From contig DXZC01000083.1 of NCBI GenBank assembly GCA_019415505.1, positions 1 to 9,502 on the forward strand: a stretch of DNA of 9,502 nt. The letters are read 5' to 3'. Shown one piece after another: positions 1 through 6,539 of this stretch. A program made the position numbers and the translations under genes. The DNA is from Peptococcaceae bacterium (lineage in GTDB: Bacteria; Bacillota; Dehalobacteriia; UBA7702). Every line of letters begins with the position of its first letter. Positions within the stretch are counted from its first letter, which is position 1. The notes below the pieces were generated by a model. That model saw only the letters and a list, made by a program, of their open reading frames with translations. It searched no databases and was not told the origin of the DNA.

Positions 1-58
1 CTATATAATTATATACGATGTTGAGCAAAATTATGTAGGTTTACAGTAGGTGTATTTA

Positions 59-87
59 TTGACATATCTATTGTAAAAAGATATAAT
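59..87 (+). promoter_or_regulatory. Perfect SigA-type promoter
   Basis: The -35 box TTGACA (59-64) and the -10 box TATAAT (82-87) both match consensus exactly and are separated by 17 bases. Transcription would start near 94. The first plausible gene downstream is the 25-codon ORF at 143. Such a strong promoter ahead of so little coding sequence could also mean a small RNA is made here. Confidence 0.75.
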
Positions 88-142
88 GAAAATAATATAA
101 ACTTTTATTATATACTTTCGTAGCACAAGAGGGCGTGAATTT

Positions 143-220
143 ATGGCCATAATCTTTTTTGTTATATTTGCTTTTGTTTTTTCCCTGGCTTATTATTGTT
201 TTGAAAAGTCTGAAGGGTAG
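143..220 (+). CDS. Candidate 25-residue membrane peptide
   Basis: This 26-codon ORF (ATG to TAG) encodes a very hydrophobic peptide. Residues 2-20 are rich in Phe, Ile, Val, Leu, Ala and Tyr, enough for one transmembrane helix, and are followed by a short charged tail EKSEG. An AGAGGG ribosome binding site (128-133) lies 9 bases before the ATG, and a perfect SigA promoter (59-87) would give a leader of about 50 bases. The size and shape resemble small membrane subunits or regulators such as KdpF or CydX, but I see no family signature and do not assign one. No partner gene follows on this strand before groES at 2785, so it would stand alone. It could be a chance ORF inside a small RNA; the combination of promoter, binding site and hydrophobic helix argues for a real gene. 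Confidence 0.45.
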   Translation: MAIIFFVIFAFVFSLAYYCFEKSEG

Positions 221-496
221 TTTTTAGTACCGGTAACACGAACCAATGTAAAATTTAAAAATTGGGGCCTGATAAATAATTTTTGAAACCAGGCTCCGGC
301 AGATGTAGCTTATAGTTTGGGCTTGCTGGAAAGTTGCACAATTTTACTATTTATTCTTCTAATATAATCATATAAATTTATTTGTAAAACTAAATATATT
401 TATTAGCTTAATTTGCTAGGGCGACATAGTAGTTAACTCCAGGTGGTATTTTCAAGGCTTTTAACTTAGGGCCTGTTTTTCAGTGGATTTTTATAC

Positions 497-526
497 TTAA
501 AAGCCAGCGTCTGATGGCGCTGGCTT
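497..526 (-). terminator. Possible terminator of the leftward lipoprotein operon
   Basis: A perfect 9-bp stem (501-509 with 518-526) encloses an 8-base loop. Read on the minus strand, the stem is followed by a short T-run (CTTTTAAG), which fits a weak intrinsic terminator for the gene ending at 689. On the plus strand only TAATATAT follows, so two-way action is less likely. It lies about 160 bases past the stop codon, which is rather far. Confidence 0.4.
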
Positions 527-584
527 AATATATGCTATTGATGAATAATTAATGGAGCTTTCTTCTTAGCGCAAGTAGTTACAG

Positions 585-666
585 GCTATTCAACTCAGAG
601 TAAGGCTGGCACCCTTTAAGTTATCACCGGAAATCTTTAACCGGGCTCTGAGACTTAGATAATAGC
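585..666. other. Nested inverted repeat, possible structured RNA
   Basis: Two nested stems are visible: GCTATT (585-590) with AATAGC (661-666), and CTCAGAG (594-600) with CTCTGAG (646-652). Inside are a short AAGG/CCTT hairpin and a CCGG-N10-CCGG hairpin (about 631-644), giving a junction-like fold. I recognise no riboswitch or tRNA family. On the minus strand it would sit in the 3' untranslated part of the lipoprotein transcript; on the plus strand it is downstream of the promoter at 59. Confidence 0.25.
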
Positions 667-688
667 TTAATTATAGTCATTAAGTAAA

Positions 689-1873
689 TTAGGGGTTAAT
701 CTTGGCAAATTCTATAGCCGCGCTTTTAATGAGAGTTAAATCCTGGATTTCAGGATTCTCCAGGTTTAGTTTTTTTATAAGCAAATCACCCTCGCCGTTA
801 CCGTAGCAGGAATTTATAGTCTCGGTGGTAAAGGGCAGGGTGGCGACAAAGAAATCCCCGGTCTTGGTGTCAAACCTGTAAAGGTTATCCTGTGCCTTAT
901 AGGTGTGGACAAAGTAAATATCAGGCTGGGCGGCGATTAACTGCCAGCCGCCGGGGTAAGTTTGATAGAACTCGGACGGCGTTGTAACAGCCGTTAAACT
1001 GTTGGCCTCCTGTTGATAAATTTTTATCCTACCGTTTAAAGTGCGCAGGATAAAAAAGTCGCCCGCCTTCTCTAAGGAAAATATGGCGTCAGTATCTTCA
1101 TTGGGGGTGTTTTCCGGCGTTAGAAAAGCGTCTATTTCCTCAGAGGGCAAAATGAAAGCTGCCGTTTCCTCGCCTTTAGCATTATATTGCACTATTTTAT
1201 GAATTTGCCCCGCCGTGTCTTGGGCGATTACATAGCCGTAAATACTTTCCTGGTCTGTGTCCAGTCCCAGAAGCTCTTCGCCGCCGCTGCTATCCCTTGC
1301 CATTGCCATAATGGAGTCGCTCTCTTGAGATTTGGGGTCAATAATTTCAACGGTGTAAGTAGCTCTACCGGCGGTGGCTTTCTGGCAAAATAAAACAATT
1401 TTATCGTTTAGTCCGTAAACCCTGGCAAAAATGGTGTTGTCCCGCCATTCTTTAAGGGTTCGCTGCGCTCCGCCGTTAATATCAATTTTCCACAAAACGC
1501 TGGCCTCCAGGGTATTACAGGTATAATAGAGCTTATCTCCCGCCAAGTGGCAGACATTGGCACTGGATTTTACCCCTGCCATTTGGGCTAATTCAGTCTT
1601 GGCTTTGGTTTCTAGGTTTTGACGGTATAAAGTCATATCCTGAGCGTCATCGCTGGCCATTGCTACTGACTCGGAAAAATAATAGATGTTGTTAGCATCA
1701 AACAGCAGTACGGAATCGGCCGCTGGAATGTCCTCAATGACCTTAGCCGGGATTCCGCCAGGGCTATCTTCAGCTACCTGGTCTTTATCAGCAGCCTGAT
1801 TGCAGCCGCCACAGAAAAGGATTAGTGCGAGTAAACAGAGGCTAAATAATCTCCGGCGCTTAATCTTATTCAT
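689..1873 (-). CDS. Putative lipoprotein, beta-propeller-like
   Basis: This is a predicted membrane-anchored extracytoplasmic protein of 394 residues. The N-terminus has a basic stretch (NKIKRRR), a hydrophobic segment (about 9-20) and LFCGGC, whose Cys24 fits a lipidation site; the -3 Cys is atypical for a lipobox. The rest has repeated short units with an xLYxxD/xLYYxx feel (for example KLYYTCN, LWKIDINGG, NLYRFDTKTGDFF), resembling secreted beta-propeller proteins of the DUF5050 or YWTD sort. No catalytic motif is seen. I chose the second of two adjacent ATGs because GGGAG lies 5 bases before it; an in-frame TTG at 1897 would overlap the upstream gene and lacks a binding site. The gene follows the C39-like peptidase gene by about 20 bases, so the two are probably co-transcribed. 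Its ligand or role is unknown. Confidence 0.8.
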   Translation of the reverse strand: MNKIKRRRLFSLCLLALILFCGGCNQAADKDQVAEDSPGGIPAKVIEDIPAADSVLLFDANNIYYFSESVAMASDDAQDMTLYRQNLETKAKTELAQMAGVKSSANVCHLAGDKLYYTCNTLEASVLWKIDINGGAQRTLKEWRDNTIFARVYGLNDKIVLFCQKATAGRATYTVEIIDPKSQESDSIMAMARDSSGGEELLGLDTDQESIYGYVIAQDTAGQIHKIVQYNAKGEETAAFILPSEEIDAFLTPENTPNEDTDAIFSLEKAGDFFILRTLNGRIKIYQQEANSLTAVTTPSEFYQTYPGGWQLIAAQPDIYFVHTYKAQDNLYRFDTKTGDFFVATLPFTTETINSCYGNGEGDLLIKKLNLENPEIQDLTLIKSAAIEFAKINP

Positions 1874-1893
1874 CATTACTCCCTTTGCTCTTG

Positions 1894-2418
1894 TCAATAC
1901 GCTATTTGTTTTCTGGGGTGGTTTTGGGTAGCAAAATATAGCTCATTGACATGGGTATAGTATCTGCCGCTGTGACCTGAGATGACATTTTTTATGTTAG
2001 GGTCGGTTAAATAAATGTATTCGCCATAATCTGTCCAGCCGCCAGTGTTGAGGTAGTGTCCGTCAGTGCTGTATTCCCACCAGCCATTAGCTGTAAATCT
2101 TAAACGGCAAATATTGGGCATATGGTTTGCTACCGCGTAATTTACATAGTTTTGCAAGCCCGCCACATTGGGATTTTCCATTATGATGTAGCGTTTATTT
2201 CCTATTTGGGTATTTATATAATTTACCATGGGGGCTAAGTCGGAGCCGGCAGTTGTAGTACCTATTTTCCCAGCATAGTATGACTGTGTGCTGGAGGAAC
2301 CGTTGATACACTGTAGTGTTTGCTTAACAGTTGCCGGTCCGCAATAATATGATTCTGTTTGCCTGGACGCCCATGCGTCTATTTGTCCGCTATAACTCAG
2401 GGAACGGGTCAGCAGCAA
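1894..2418 (-). CDS. C39-like cysteine peptidase, 5' end disrupted
   Basis: The product matches the Peptidase_C39_2 type of papain-fold proteins. Numbering from the TTG at 2418, these are Gln20 (oxyanion hole), Cys26 in YYCGPATV, His121 in STDGHYLNTGG and Asp139 in YLTDPN, so the catalytic set is complete. Family members are usually exported hydrolases or bacteriocin-type peptidases. Here no signal peptide is visible. The TTG at 2418 has no ribosome binding site, and plausible coding sequence continues upstream in frame to 2490, where a TAG (2493-2491) separates it from an ATG at 2520. The gene may therefore be a pseudogene with an intact domain, be read through, or use an unseen start. It heads a two-gene unit with the lipoprotein, under a perfect promoter at 2596-2568. 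Family confidence is high; functionality is uncertain. Confidence 0.7.
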   Translation of the reverse strand: MLLTRSLSYSGQIDAWASRQTESYYCGPATVKQTLQCINGSSSTQSYYAGKIGTTTAGSDLAPMVNYINTQIGNKRYIIMENPNVAGLQNYVNYAVANHMPNICRLRFTANGWWEYSTDGHYLNTGGWTDYGEYIYLTDPNIKNVISGHSGRYYTHVNELYFATQNHPRKQIAY

Positions 2419-2520
2419 CTGTTTTAGCTGGTTGAATTTTTCTGTAATAATCTGTTTTTCTGTATTAGAGAGGGTGGTATCGTTGGCAAACTAATCCATG
2501 CCATTGCCTATTTCCGTCAT
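2419..2520 (-). pseudogene. 5' extension of the C39-like gene with in-frame TAG
   Basis: Reading in the peptidase frame from an ATG at 2520 gives MTEIGNGMD, then TAG (2493-2491), then FANDTTLSNTEKQIITEK and onward without interruption into the C39 domain. The part after the TAG looks like an amphipathic, coiled leader region rather than noise. The ATG lies about 40 bases after the expected transcription start but has no clear ribosome binding site. An upstream TAA in the same frame (2529-2527) limits the reading frame. None of the nine confidently coding genes in the window ends in TAG, a small sample that neither proves nor excludes recoding. Confidence 0.5.
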
Positions 2521-2567
2521 AATGTTTTATCGATATCAGTATAATTATTTTTTAATGTTACAAAATA

Positions 2568-2596
2568 ATTATATGGTCATAAATTCCCCTTGTCAA
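2568..2596 (-). promoter_or_regulatory. Perfect SigA promoter for the peptidase-lipoprotein unit
   Basis: Read on the minus strand, TTGACA (2596-2591) and TATAAT (2573-2568) are separated by exactly 17 bases. Transcription would begin near 2561 and run left into the C39-like gene. It diverges from the groESL promoter, with the two -35 boxes about 80 bases apart. Confidence 0.75.
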
Positions 2597-2673
2597 GATA
2601 TTTTCTGTTTGCAAAGTACCTTGTTTTTTAAGCGGTACCGGGAAAATTTTTAGGAATTTTTCCCATAAATCCC

Positions 2674-2701
2674 TTGACATTGGGAAAAATAAATGTATAA
2701 T
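2674..2701 (+). promoter_or_regulatory. groESL promoter (SigA type)
   Basis: TTGACA (2674-2679) and TATAAT (2696-2701) are both perfect, with a 16-base spacer. The CIRCE operator begins at the base after the -10 box, so a bound HrcA repressor would cover the transcription start. An imperfect hairpin with 7-bp GGGAAAA/TTTTCCC arms lies just upstream (2639-2663) between the divergent promoters. Confidence 0.9.
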
Positions 2702-2738
2702 GATTATTAGCACTCGACAAGAGTGAGTGCTAATAATC
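2702..2738 (+). promoter_or_regulatory. CIRCE operator (HrcA binding site)
   Basis: The canonical arms TTAGCACTC (2707-2715) and GAGTGCTAA (2725-2733) are perfect, with the standard 9-base spacer. The symmetry extends to 14 bp on each side (2702-2715 and 2725-2738). HrcA repression at CIRCE, relieved on heat shock when GroEL is busy with misfolded protein, is established for class I heat shock genes. hrcA itself is not in this window. Confidence 0.97.
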
Positions 2739-2784
2739 GTAAAGCAAGATATTTTATTATTATAAGTTTTAAGGAGGAGTTAAA

Positions 2785-3072
2785 ATGAAATTTACACCCC
2801 TAGGCGACCGTGTATTGGTCAAAGTAGCAGAACCTGAAGAAAAAACCCAGGGCGGTCTTATTATCGCCGATACCGCTAAAGAAAAACCCCAGGAAGCAAC
2901 CGTTATTGCTGTAGGTAAAGGCCGTCTCCTGGATAATGGCTCCTATGCACCTGCCGAAGTAGCTGAAGGTCAAAAAGTTATTTTTGCTAAATACGCAGGC
3001 ACTGAAGTAAAAGATGGCGACGACGCTTATCTCTTGCTGGACGGCCGTGACATCTTGGCTATCGTAGGATAA
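2785..3072 (+). CDS. groES: GroES co-chaperonin
   Basis: The protein is the 10-kDa co-chaperonin that caps the GroEL ring as a heptamer and closes the folding chamber in the cytoplasm. Its 95 residues match the usual length. The N-terminus has the family pattern PLGDRVLVK (5-13). The mobile loop (about 16-32) carries GGLII (23-27), the hydrophobic tripeptide that docks on GroEL. The family element FAKYAGTEV (67-75) and the closing LLLDGRDILAIVG are present. AAGGAGG (2771-2777) lies 7 bases before the ATG. It is the first gene of the CIRCE-controlled operon, and groEL follows after 32 bases. Nothing about the protein is unusual. Confidence 0.98.
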   Translation: MKFTPLGDRVLVKVAEPEEKTQGGLIIADTAKEKPQEATVIAVGKGRLLDNGSYAPAEVAEGQKVIFAKYAGTEVKDGDDAYLLLDGRDILAIVG

Positions 3073-3104
3073 TCTTTGGTTAAAAATTAGGAGGAATAAT
3101 AAAA

Positions 3105-4730
3105 ATGGCAAAACAAATCGTATTCAAAGAAGAAGCCAGGTACGCAATGGAAAGAGGCGTAAACGCCTTGGCTGACGCTGTTAAAGTAACCCTTGGACCC
3201 AAAGGCCGCAATGTAGTATTGGAAAGAAAATACGGCTCTCCCTTGATTACCAACGACGGTGTTACCATTGCTAAAGAAATAGAATTGGAAGATCCCTTGG
3301 AAAATATGGGCGCTCAGTTAGTTAAAGAAGTAGCCACCAAAACCAACGATATCGCTGGCGACGGTACTACCACCGCTTGTATTTTAGCCCAAGCTATCAT
3401 TAAAGAAGGCTTAAAAAATGTAGCTGCCGGCGCTAATCCTATGGGCCTGAAAAAAGGTATTGAAATGGCGGTTAACGCTGCTGTTGATGGCATTAAAGAA
3501 AACTCCAAAATTGTGGACTGCAAAGAATCCATTGCTCAGGTCGCCTCTGTTTCCGCTAACGAAGCTGAAATTGGTAACCTTATTGCTGACGCTATGGACA
3601 GAGTGGGCAACGACGGCGTTATCACCGTTGAAGAAGGCCAAGGCCGTGAAACCACTTATGAAGTAGTTGAAGGTATGCAGTTTGACCGTGGTTATATCTC
3701 CGCTTATATGGTAACTGATACCGAAAAAATGGAAGCTGTTCTCAGCGATCCCTTTGTACTCATTACCGACAAAAAGCTCTCCAATGTACAGGAACTTATG
3801 CCCGTTTTGGAACAGGTTGCTCAAAGCGGTAAACAACTCCTGATTGTTTGCGAAGATATTGAAGGCGAAGCCCTCACCACTTTGGTTCTGAATAAGCTCC
3901 GCGGCATCTTCACCTGCGTTGCCGTAAAAGCCCCTGGCTTTGGTGATAGAAGAAAAGCTATGCTGGAAGATATCGCTATCCTCACCGGTGGCACAGTAAT
4001 TTCTGAAGAAGTTGGCATTAAAATGGAAAATGCCACCATGGATATGTTAGGTACTGCCCGCCAGGTAAAGGTTAATAAGGAAAATACCACTATTGTTGAC
4101 GGTGGCGGTGAAGCCCAGGTTATTGACGACCGGGTAGTAATGCTGAAACATCAGTATGAAGAAACTAAATCCGAATTTGACCGGGAAAAAATTCAGGAAC
4201 GCTTGGCTAAATTAGCTGGTGGCGTTGCCGTTATCAAAGTTGGCGCTTCTACTGAAACTGAATTGAAAGAAAAGAAACTCCGCATTGAGGACGCTTTGGC
4301 CGCTACCAAGGCTGCTGTGGAAGAAGGTATTGTCGCTGGCGGCGGCACCGCTGTTATAGACGTTATTCCTCAGGTTGCTGCTTTGCAGGCTGAAGGCGAT
4401 GTAAAAACCGGTATTGATATTATTATCAAAGCTTTGGAATCCCCAGTTAAACAAATTGCGGATAACGCTGGCCAGGAAGGCGCCATTGTAGTGGAAAAAG
4501 TTAAGGAAGCAGAAAAGAACGTTGGTTACAATGCCGCTGTAGGCGAATATCAGGATATGTTTACCGCTGGTATCGTTGACCCCACTAAGGTAACTCGCTC
4601 CGCTTTGCAGCATGCCGCTTCTGTAGCCGCTTTACTGCTCACCACGGAAACCTTAGTTGCCGACATCCCCACTAAGGAAGCTCCTCCTGCCGCTCCCGCT
4701 GCTCCCGGCGGTATGCCCGGCATGATGTAA
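3105..4730 (+). CDS. groEL: GroEL chaperonin (60 kDa)
   Basis: This is the ATP-dependent chaperonin that forms two stacked seven-membered rings and folds proteins with GroES. The 541 residues align end to end with the family. Visible hallmarks are VTLGPKGRNVVLE (28-40), DGVT (51-54), the nucleotide loop GDGTTT (85-90), apical-domain segment VKAPGFGDRRKAML (274-287), hydrolytic Asp396 in IEDALAAT (equivalent to E. coli Asp398) and the chaperonin signature AAVEEGIVAGGG (403-414). The C-terminus is PAAPGGMPGMM, a shorter Gly-Met tail than in E. coli. AGGAGG (3089-3094) lies 10 bases before the start. Cys92, Cys139, Cys249 and Cys271 are ordinary variants. The operon ends with the hairpin at 4763-4789. 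Confidence 0.99.
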   Translation: MAKQIVFKEEARYAMERGVNALADAVKVTLGPKGRNVVLERKYGSPLITNDGVTIAKEIELEDPLENMGAQLVKEVATKTNDIAGDGTTTACILAQAIIKEGLKNVAAGANPMGLKKGIEMAVNAAVDGIKENSKIVDCKESIAQVASVSANEAEIGNLIADAMDRVGNDGVITVEEGQGRETTYEVVEGMQFDRGYISAYMVTDTEKMEAVLSDPFVLITDKKLSNVQELMPVLEQVAQSGKQLLIVCEDIEGEALTTLVLNKLRGIFTCVAVKAPGFGDRRKAMLEDIAILTGGTVISEEVGIKMENATMDMLGTARQVKVNKENTTIVDGGGEAQVIDDRVVMLKHQYEETKSEFDREKIQERLAKLAGGVAVIKVGASTETELKEKKLRIEDALAATKAAVEEGIVAGGGTAVIDVIPQVAALQAEGDVKTGIDIIIKALESPVKQIADNAGQEGAIVVEKVKEAEKNVGYNAAVGEYQDMFTAGIVDPTKVTRSALQHAASVAALLLTTETLVADIPTKEAPPAAPAAPGGMPGMM

Positions 4731-4762
4731 TTGATTCAGTAAAAAATATTTTATCGTTAAAT

Positions 4763-4789
4763 ATAAGGCGGCGTTTATCGCCGCCTTAT
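4763..4789 (+). terminator. Terminator hairpin after groEL
   Basis: A perfect 11-bp stem (4763-4773 with 4779-4789) with GC-rich core and a 5-base loop TTTAT lies about 30 bases after the groEL stop. The T-run is only TTATT, so termination may be incomplete and some transcript may run into the HAD gene, for which no separate strong promoter is obvious. Confidence 0.75.
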
Positions 4790-4835
4790 TGCCGATATAA
4801 ACCCTCGCCAAATCCAAGATAAACAAGGTATGTAT

Positions 4836-5477
4836 ATGATGAAAGCAGCAATTTTTGATATGGACGGCACCTTGCTGGATTCCATGGGTATGTGGCGCAA
4901 TGTGCTGCCTAACTACTTAAAAACTTTACACATAGACTTTGCCGGCATTAATTCCTTGGTGGAAAAAATGTCCTTTATGGATGCTGCCACCTATCTTTCC
5001 CAGGAACTTAATCTGGGAAAAACAGCTGAGGAAATATATGCCGAGGTTCAGGCCAGCATAGTTTACCAGTATGACAATACTATTGAGCTAAAACCGCTGG
5101 TAAAGGAATACCTCGCTCAGTTGCGGGCTGATAATATACCCGCCTGCATAGCTACGCTTACCGATAAGTATCTGGCTAAGCGGGTTCTCAAGCGTTTAGG
5201 TATCTATGATTATTTTGAGTTTATCCTAACCGTTGGCGAAGTGGGCCAGGGTAAGGACGAACCCTTGATCTACGAAGAATCGGCCAAAAGGCTGGGACTT
5301 GATAAGTCCCAATGCGTGGTATTTGAGGACGCTCCCTACGCCATTGTTACCGCCCATAACGGTGGTTTTACAACTTATGGCGTTTACGACTCCTGGCAAA
5401 AATATTCCCAGGACTTTATTGATAAATATTGCGATAAATTTATTAGGGGTTATGAGGAGCTGCTACATAAGAGGTGA
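4836..5477 (+). CDS. HAD-superfamily phosphatase, beta-PGM-like
   Basis: This is a predicted Mg-dependent phosphatase or phosphomutase of the haloacid dehalogenase superfamily with a helical cap after motif I, like beta-phosphoglucomutase and YcjU or Gph relatives. Counting from the ATG at 4836 (213 residues), motif I is FDMDGTLLDS with nucleophile Asp8 and Asp10; motif II is IATLTD with Thr107; motif III is Lys140 in GQGKDEP; motif IV is Glu164-Asp165 in VVFEDAPYA. The helical cap is about 15-85. Three ATGs are possible (4830, 4836, 4839); AAGG (4825-4828) is weak and best placed for 4836 or 4839. The substrate cannot be read from sequence; sugar phosphates are the usual ones in this group. 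It stands between the groEL terminator and the cooC promoter and may depend on readthrough from groESL. Confidence 0.88.
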   Translation: MMKAAIFDMDGTLLDSMGMWRNVLPNYLKTLHIDFAGINSLVEKMSFMDAATYLSQELNLGKTAEEIYAEVQASIVYQYDNTIELKPLVKEYLAQLRADNIPACIATLTDKYLAKRVLKRLGIYDYFEFILTVGEVGQGKDEPLIYEESAKRLGLDKSQCVVFEDAPYAIVTAHNGGFTTYGVYDSWQKYSQDFIDKYCDKFIRGYEELLHKR

Positions 5478-5552
5478 ATTTGGCCTTGGCTTTGGCCTCT
5501 TGTACAAATTTATCGTCTTAATGTATATTTTAGTCCTGTTGCCGCCTATTCG

Positions 5553-5582
5553 TTGACAATAGGAAATTCAATTATTTATAAT
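5553..5582 (+). promoter_or_regulatory. Promoter of the cooC-like gene
   Basis: TTGACA (5553-5558) and TATAAT (5577-5582) are both perfect, with an 18-base spacer. The leader to the start codon is about 95 bases and contains an imperfect tandem repeat of GGGTAA (5640-5645 and 5651-5656). An inverted repeat CCTATT-N7-AATAGG (5545-5563) overlaps the -35 box. Confidence 0.7.
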
Positions 5583-5682
5583 AATATTGTTAATAATGGT
5601 GAGTATAAATTTAAATGGTGCGCCTAAAATTTAACTTATGGGTAACATTTGGGTAAATACATTTTGAATAGGAGGCAATATT

Positions 5683-6450
5683 ATGGCACATGTTATAGCA
5701 GTAGCCGGTAAAGGTGGCGTGGGTAAGACCACCCTCTGCGGCTTATTAATTCAATATCTTTGCGAGTTAGGTAAGACTCCGGTGTTGGCGGTAGATGCTG
5801 ACGCTAACTCCAACTTGAACGAGGTTTTAGGCGTGGAGACTAAGCAGACCTTAGGGGAAATTCGGGAAAAGATGAAAACCGCATCCTCTCCTCAGAGTGA
5901 AGTTCCCGCTACCATGTCCAAGGACGTATATGCGGAAAAGGAACTTTTTGCGGCCCTTACCGAGGAAGACGATTTTGACCTCTTAGTGATGGGTCGCTCC
6001 CAGGGGCAAGGCTGTTACTGTTTTGTCAATGGCTTGCTGCAGCGGCAGATAATGTCTATTCAGGATAACTACCCCTATATTGTCGTGGATAATGAAGCGG
6101 GTATGGAGCATATAAGTCGTGGCTTGCTGCCCCAGATAGATACTATGATTTTGGTCAGCGATTGTTCCAGAAGGGGCATACAGGCGGCGGGCCGCATTGC
6201 CGAACTGGTACGGGAATTAGCTTTTGCCCCCAGTAAAATAGGGCTTATTGTAAACCGTGCCCCAGACGGCGTTTTAAACGAGGGTACCAAAGAGGAAATT
6301 GCCAACCAAAAGCTGGATCTATTAGGCGTGGTACCCAACGACCAGCAGGTATACCAGTATGATTGCGACGGTCAGGCTATTGTGAGCTTGCCAAAGGATT
6401 CACCGGTGCGCCAGGCTTTGCAGGGTATTGTGGAAAAATTAGGGCTTTAA
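5683..6450 (+). CDS. cooC: CooC-type nickel-insertion ATPase
   Basis: This is a MinD/SIMIBI-class P-loop ATPase of the CooC/AcsF group, which matures the nickel centres of carbon monoxide dehydrogenase and acetyl-CoA synthase. The 255 residues are of usual length. Visible features are the deviant Walker A GKGGVGKTT (9-17) with signature Lys10, VDADANSN (37-44), the CooC hallmark GQGCYCFVN (108-116) whose Cys111 and Cys113 correspond to the metal-binding CxC of the dimer, and the switch-II block VVDNEAGMEHISRG (134-147). AGGAGG (5670-5675) lies 7 bases before the ATG. No CODH, acsB or other Wood-Ljungdahl gene is nearby, unlike the usual setting. The cyclophilin gene follows after about 90 bases with no clear promoter, so the two may share a transcript. 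Family is confident; the exact client is inference. Confidence 0.88.
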   Translation: MAHVIAVAGKGGVGKTTLCGLLIQYLCELGKTPVLAVDADANSNLNEVLGVETKQTLGEIREKMKTASSPQSEVPATMSKDVYAEKELFAALTEEDDFDLLVMGRSQGQGCYCFVNGLLQRQIMSIQDNYPYIVVDNEAGMEHISRGLLPQIDTMILVSDCSRRGIQAAGRIAELVRELAFAPSKIGLIVNRAPDGVLNEGTKEEIANQKLDLLGVVPNDQQVYQYDCDGQAIVSLPKDSPVRQALQGIVEKLGL

Positions 6451-6539
6451 GTCACAACTGGGACTATCCTAAAGGAGTTCTTAATAAGATACCTACAGCT
6501 TATATTTAATCTGAAATACAAGAATTATGAGGTGAATAT

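Larger units (their letters stand above)
221..688. other. Gene-free stretch with hairpins
   Basis: No ORF with a convincing start is visible on either strand here. An 8-bp stem with one G-U pair lies at 264-271/290-297 around an AT-rich 18-base loop, without a following T-run. A perfect 9-bp hairpin lies at 501-526 and a nested imperfect structure at 585-666. The rest is AT-rich and unremarkable. The stretch holds the 3' ends of whatever is transcribed from the promoter at 59 and from the leftward lipoprotein gene. Confidence 0.6.

Noticed and set aside
143..220. KdpF or CydX identity for the 25-residue peptide
   Set aside because: Only size and hydrophobicity agree; no diagnostic residues and no kdp or cyd genes nearby.
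585..666. tRNA or known riboswitch
   Set aside because: No cloverleaf, anticodon arm or T-loop sequence, and no match to riboswitch cores I can recall.
1187..1393. A 68-codon plus-strand frame inside the lipoprotein gene
   Set aside because: It is antisense to a supported gene with no ribosome binding site or promoter.
1873..1897. TTG at 1897 as the lipoprotein start
   Set aside because: It overlaps the stop of the peptidase gene and has no binding site; ATG at 1873 is 5 bases after GGGAG and gives a normal signal peptide.
2491..2493. Pyrrolysine as the leading explanation of the TAG
   Set aside because: No pyl gene or methyltransferase context is visible, and C39 peptidases are not known pyrrolysine proteins; a nonsense mutation is simpler.
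2571..2590. A mini-ORF (ATG ACC ATA TAA) after AGGGGA on the minus strand
   Set aside because: It lies within the spacer and -10 box of the promoter and so would not be transcribed from it.
3314..4613. Long open frames on the minus strand inside groEL and other overlapping frames in groES, cooC, cyclophilin and dinB
   Set aside because: They lie entirely within well-supported genes, have no ribosome binding sites and encode nothing recognisable; they are codon-usage shadows.
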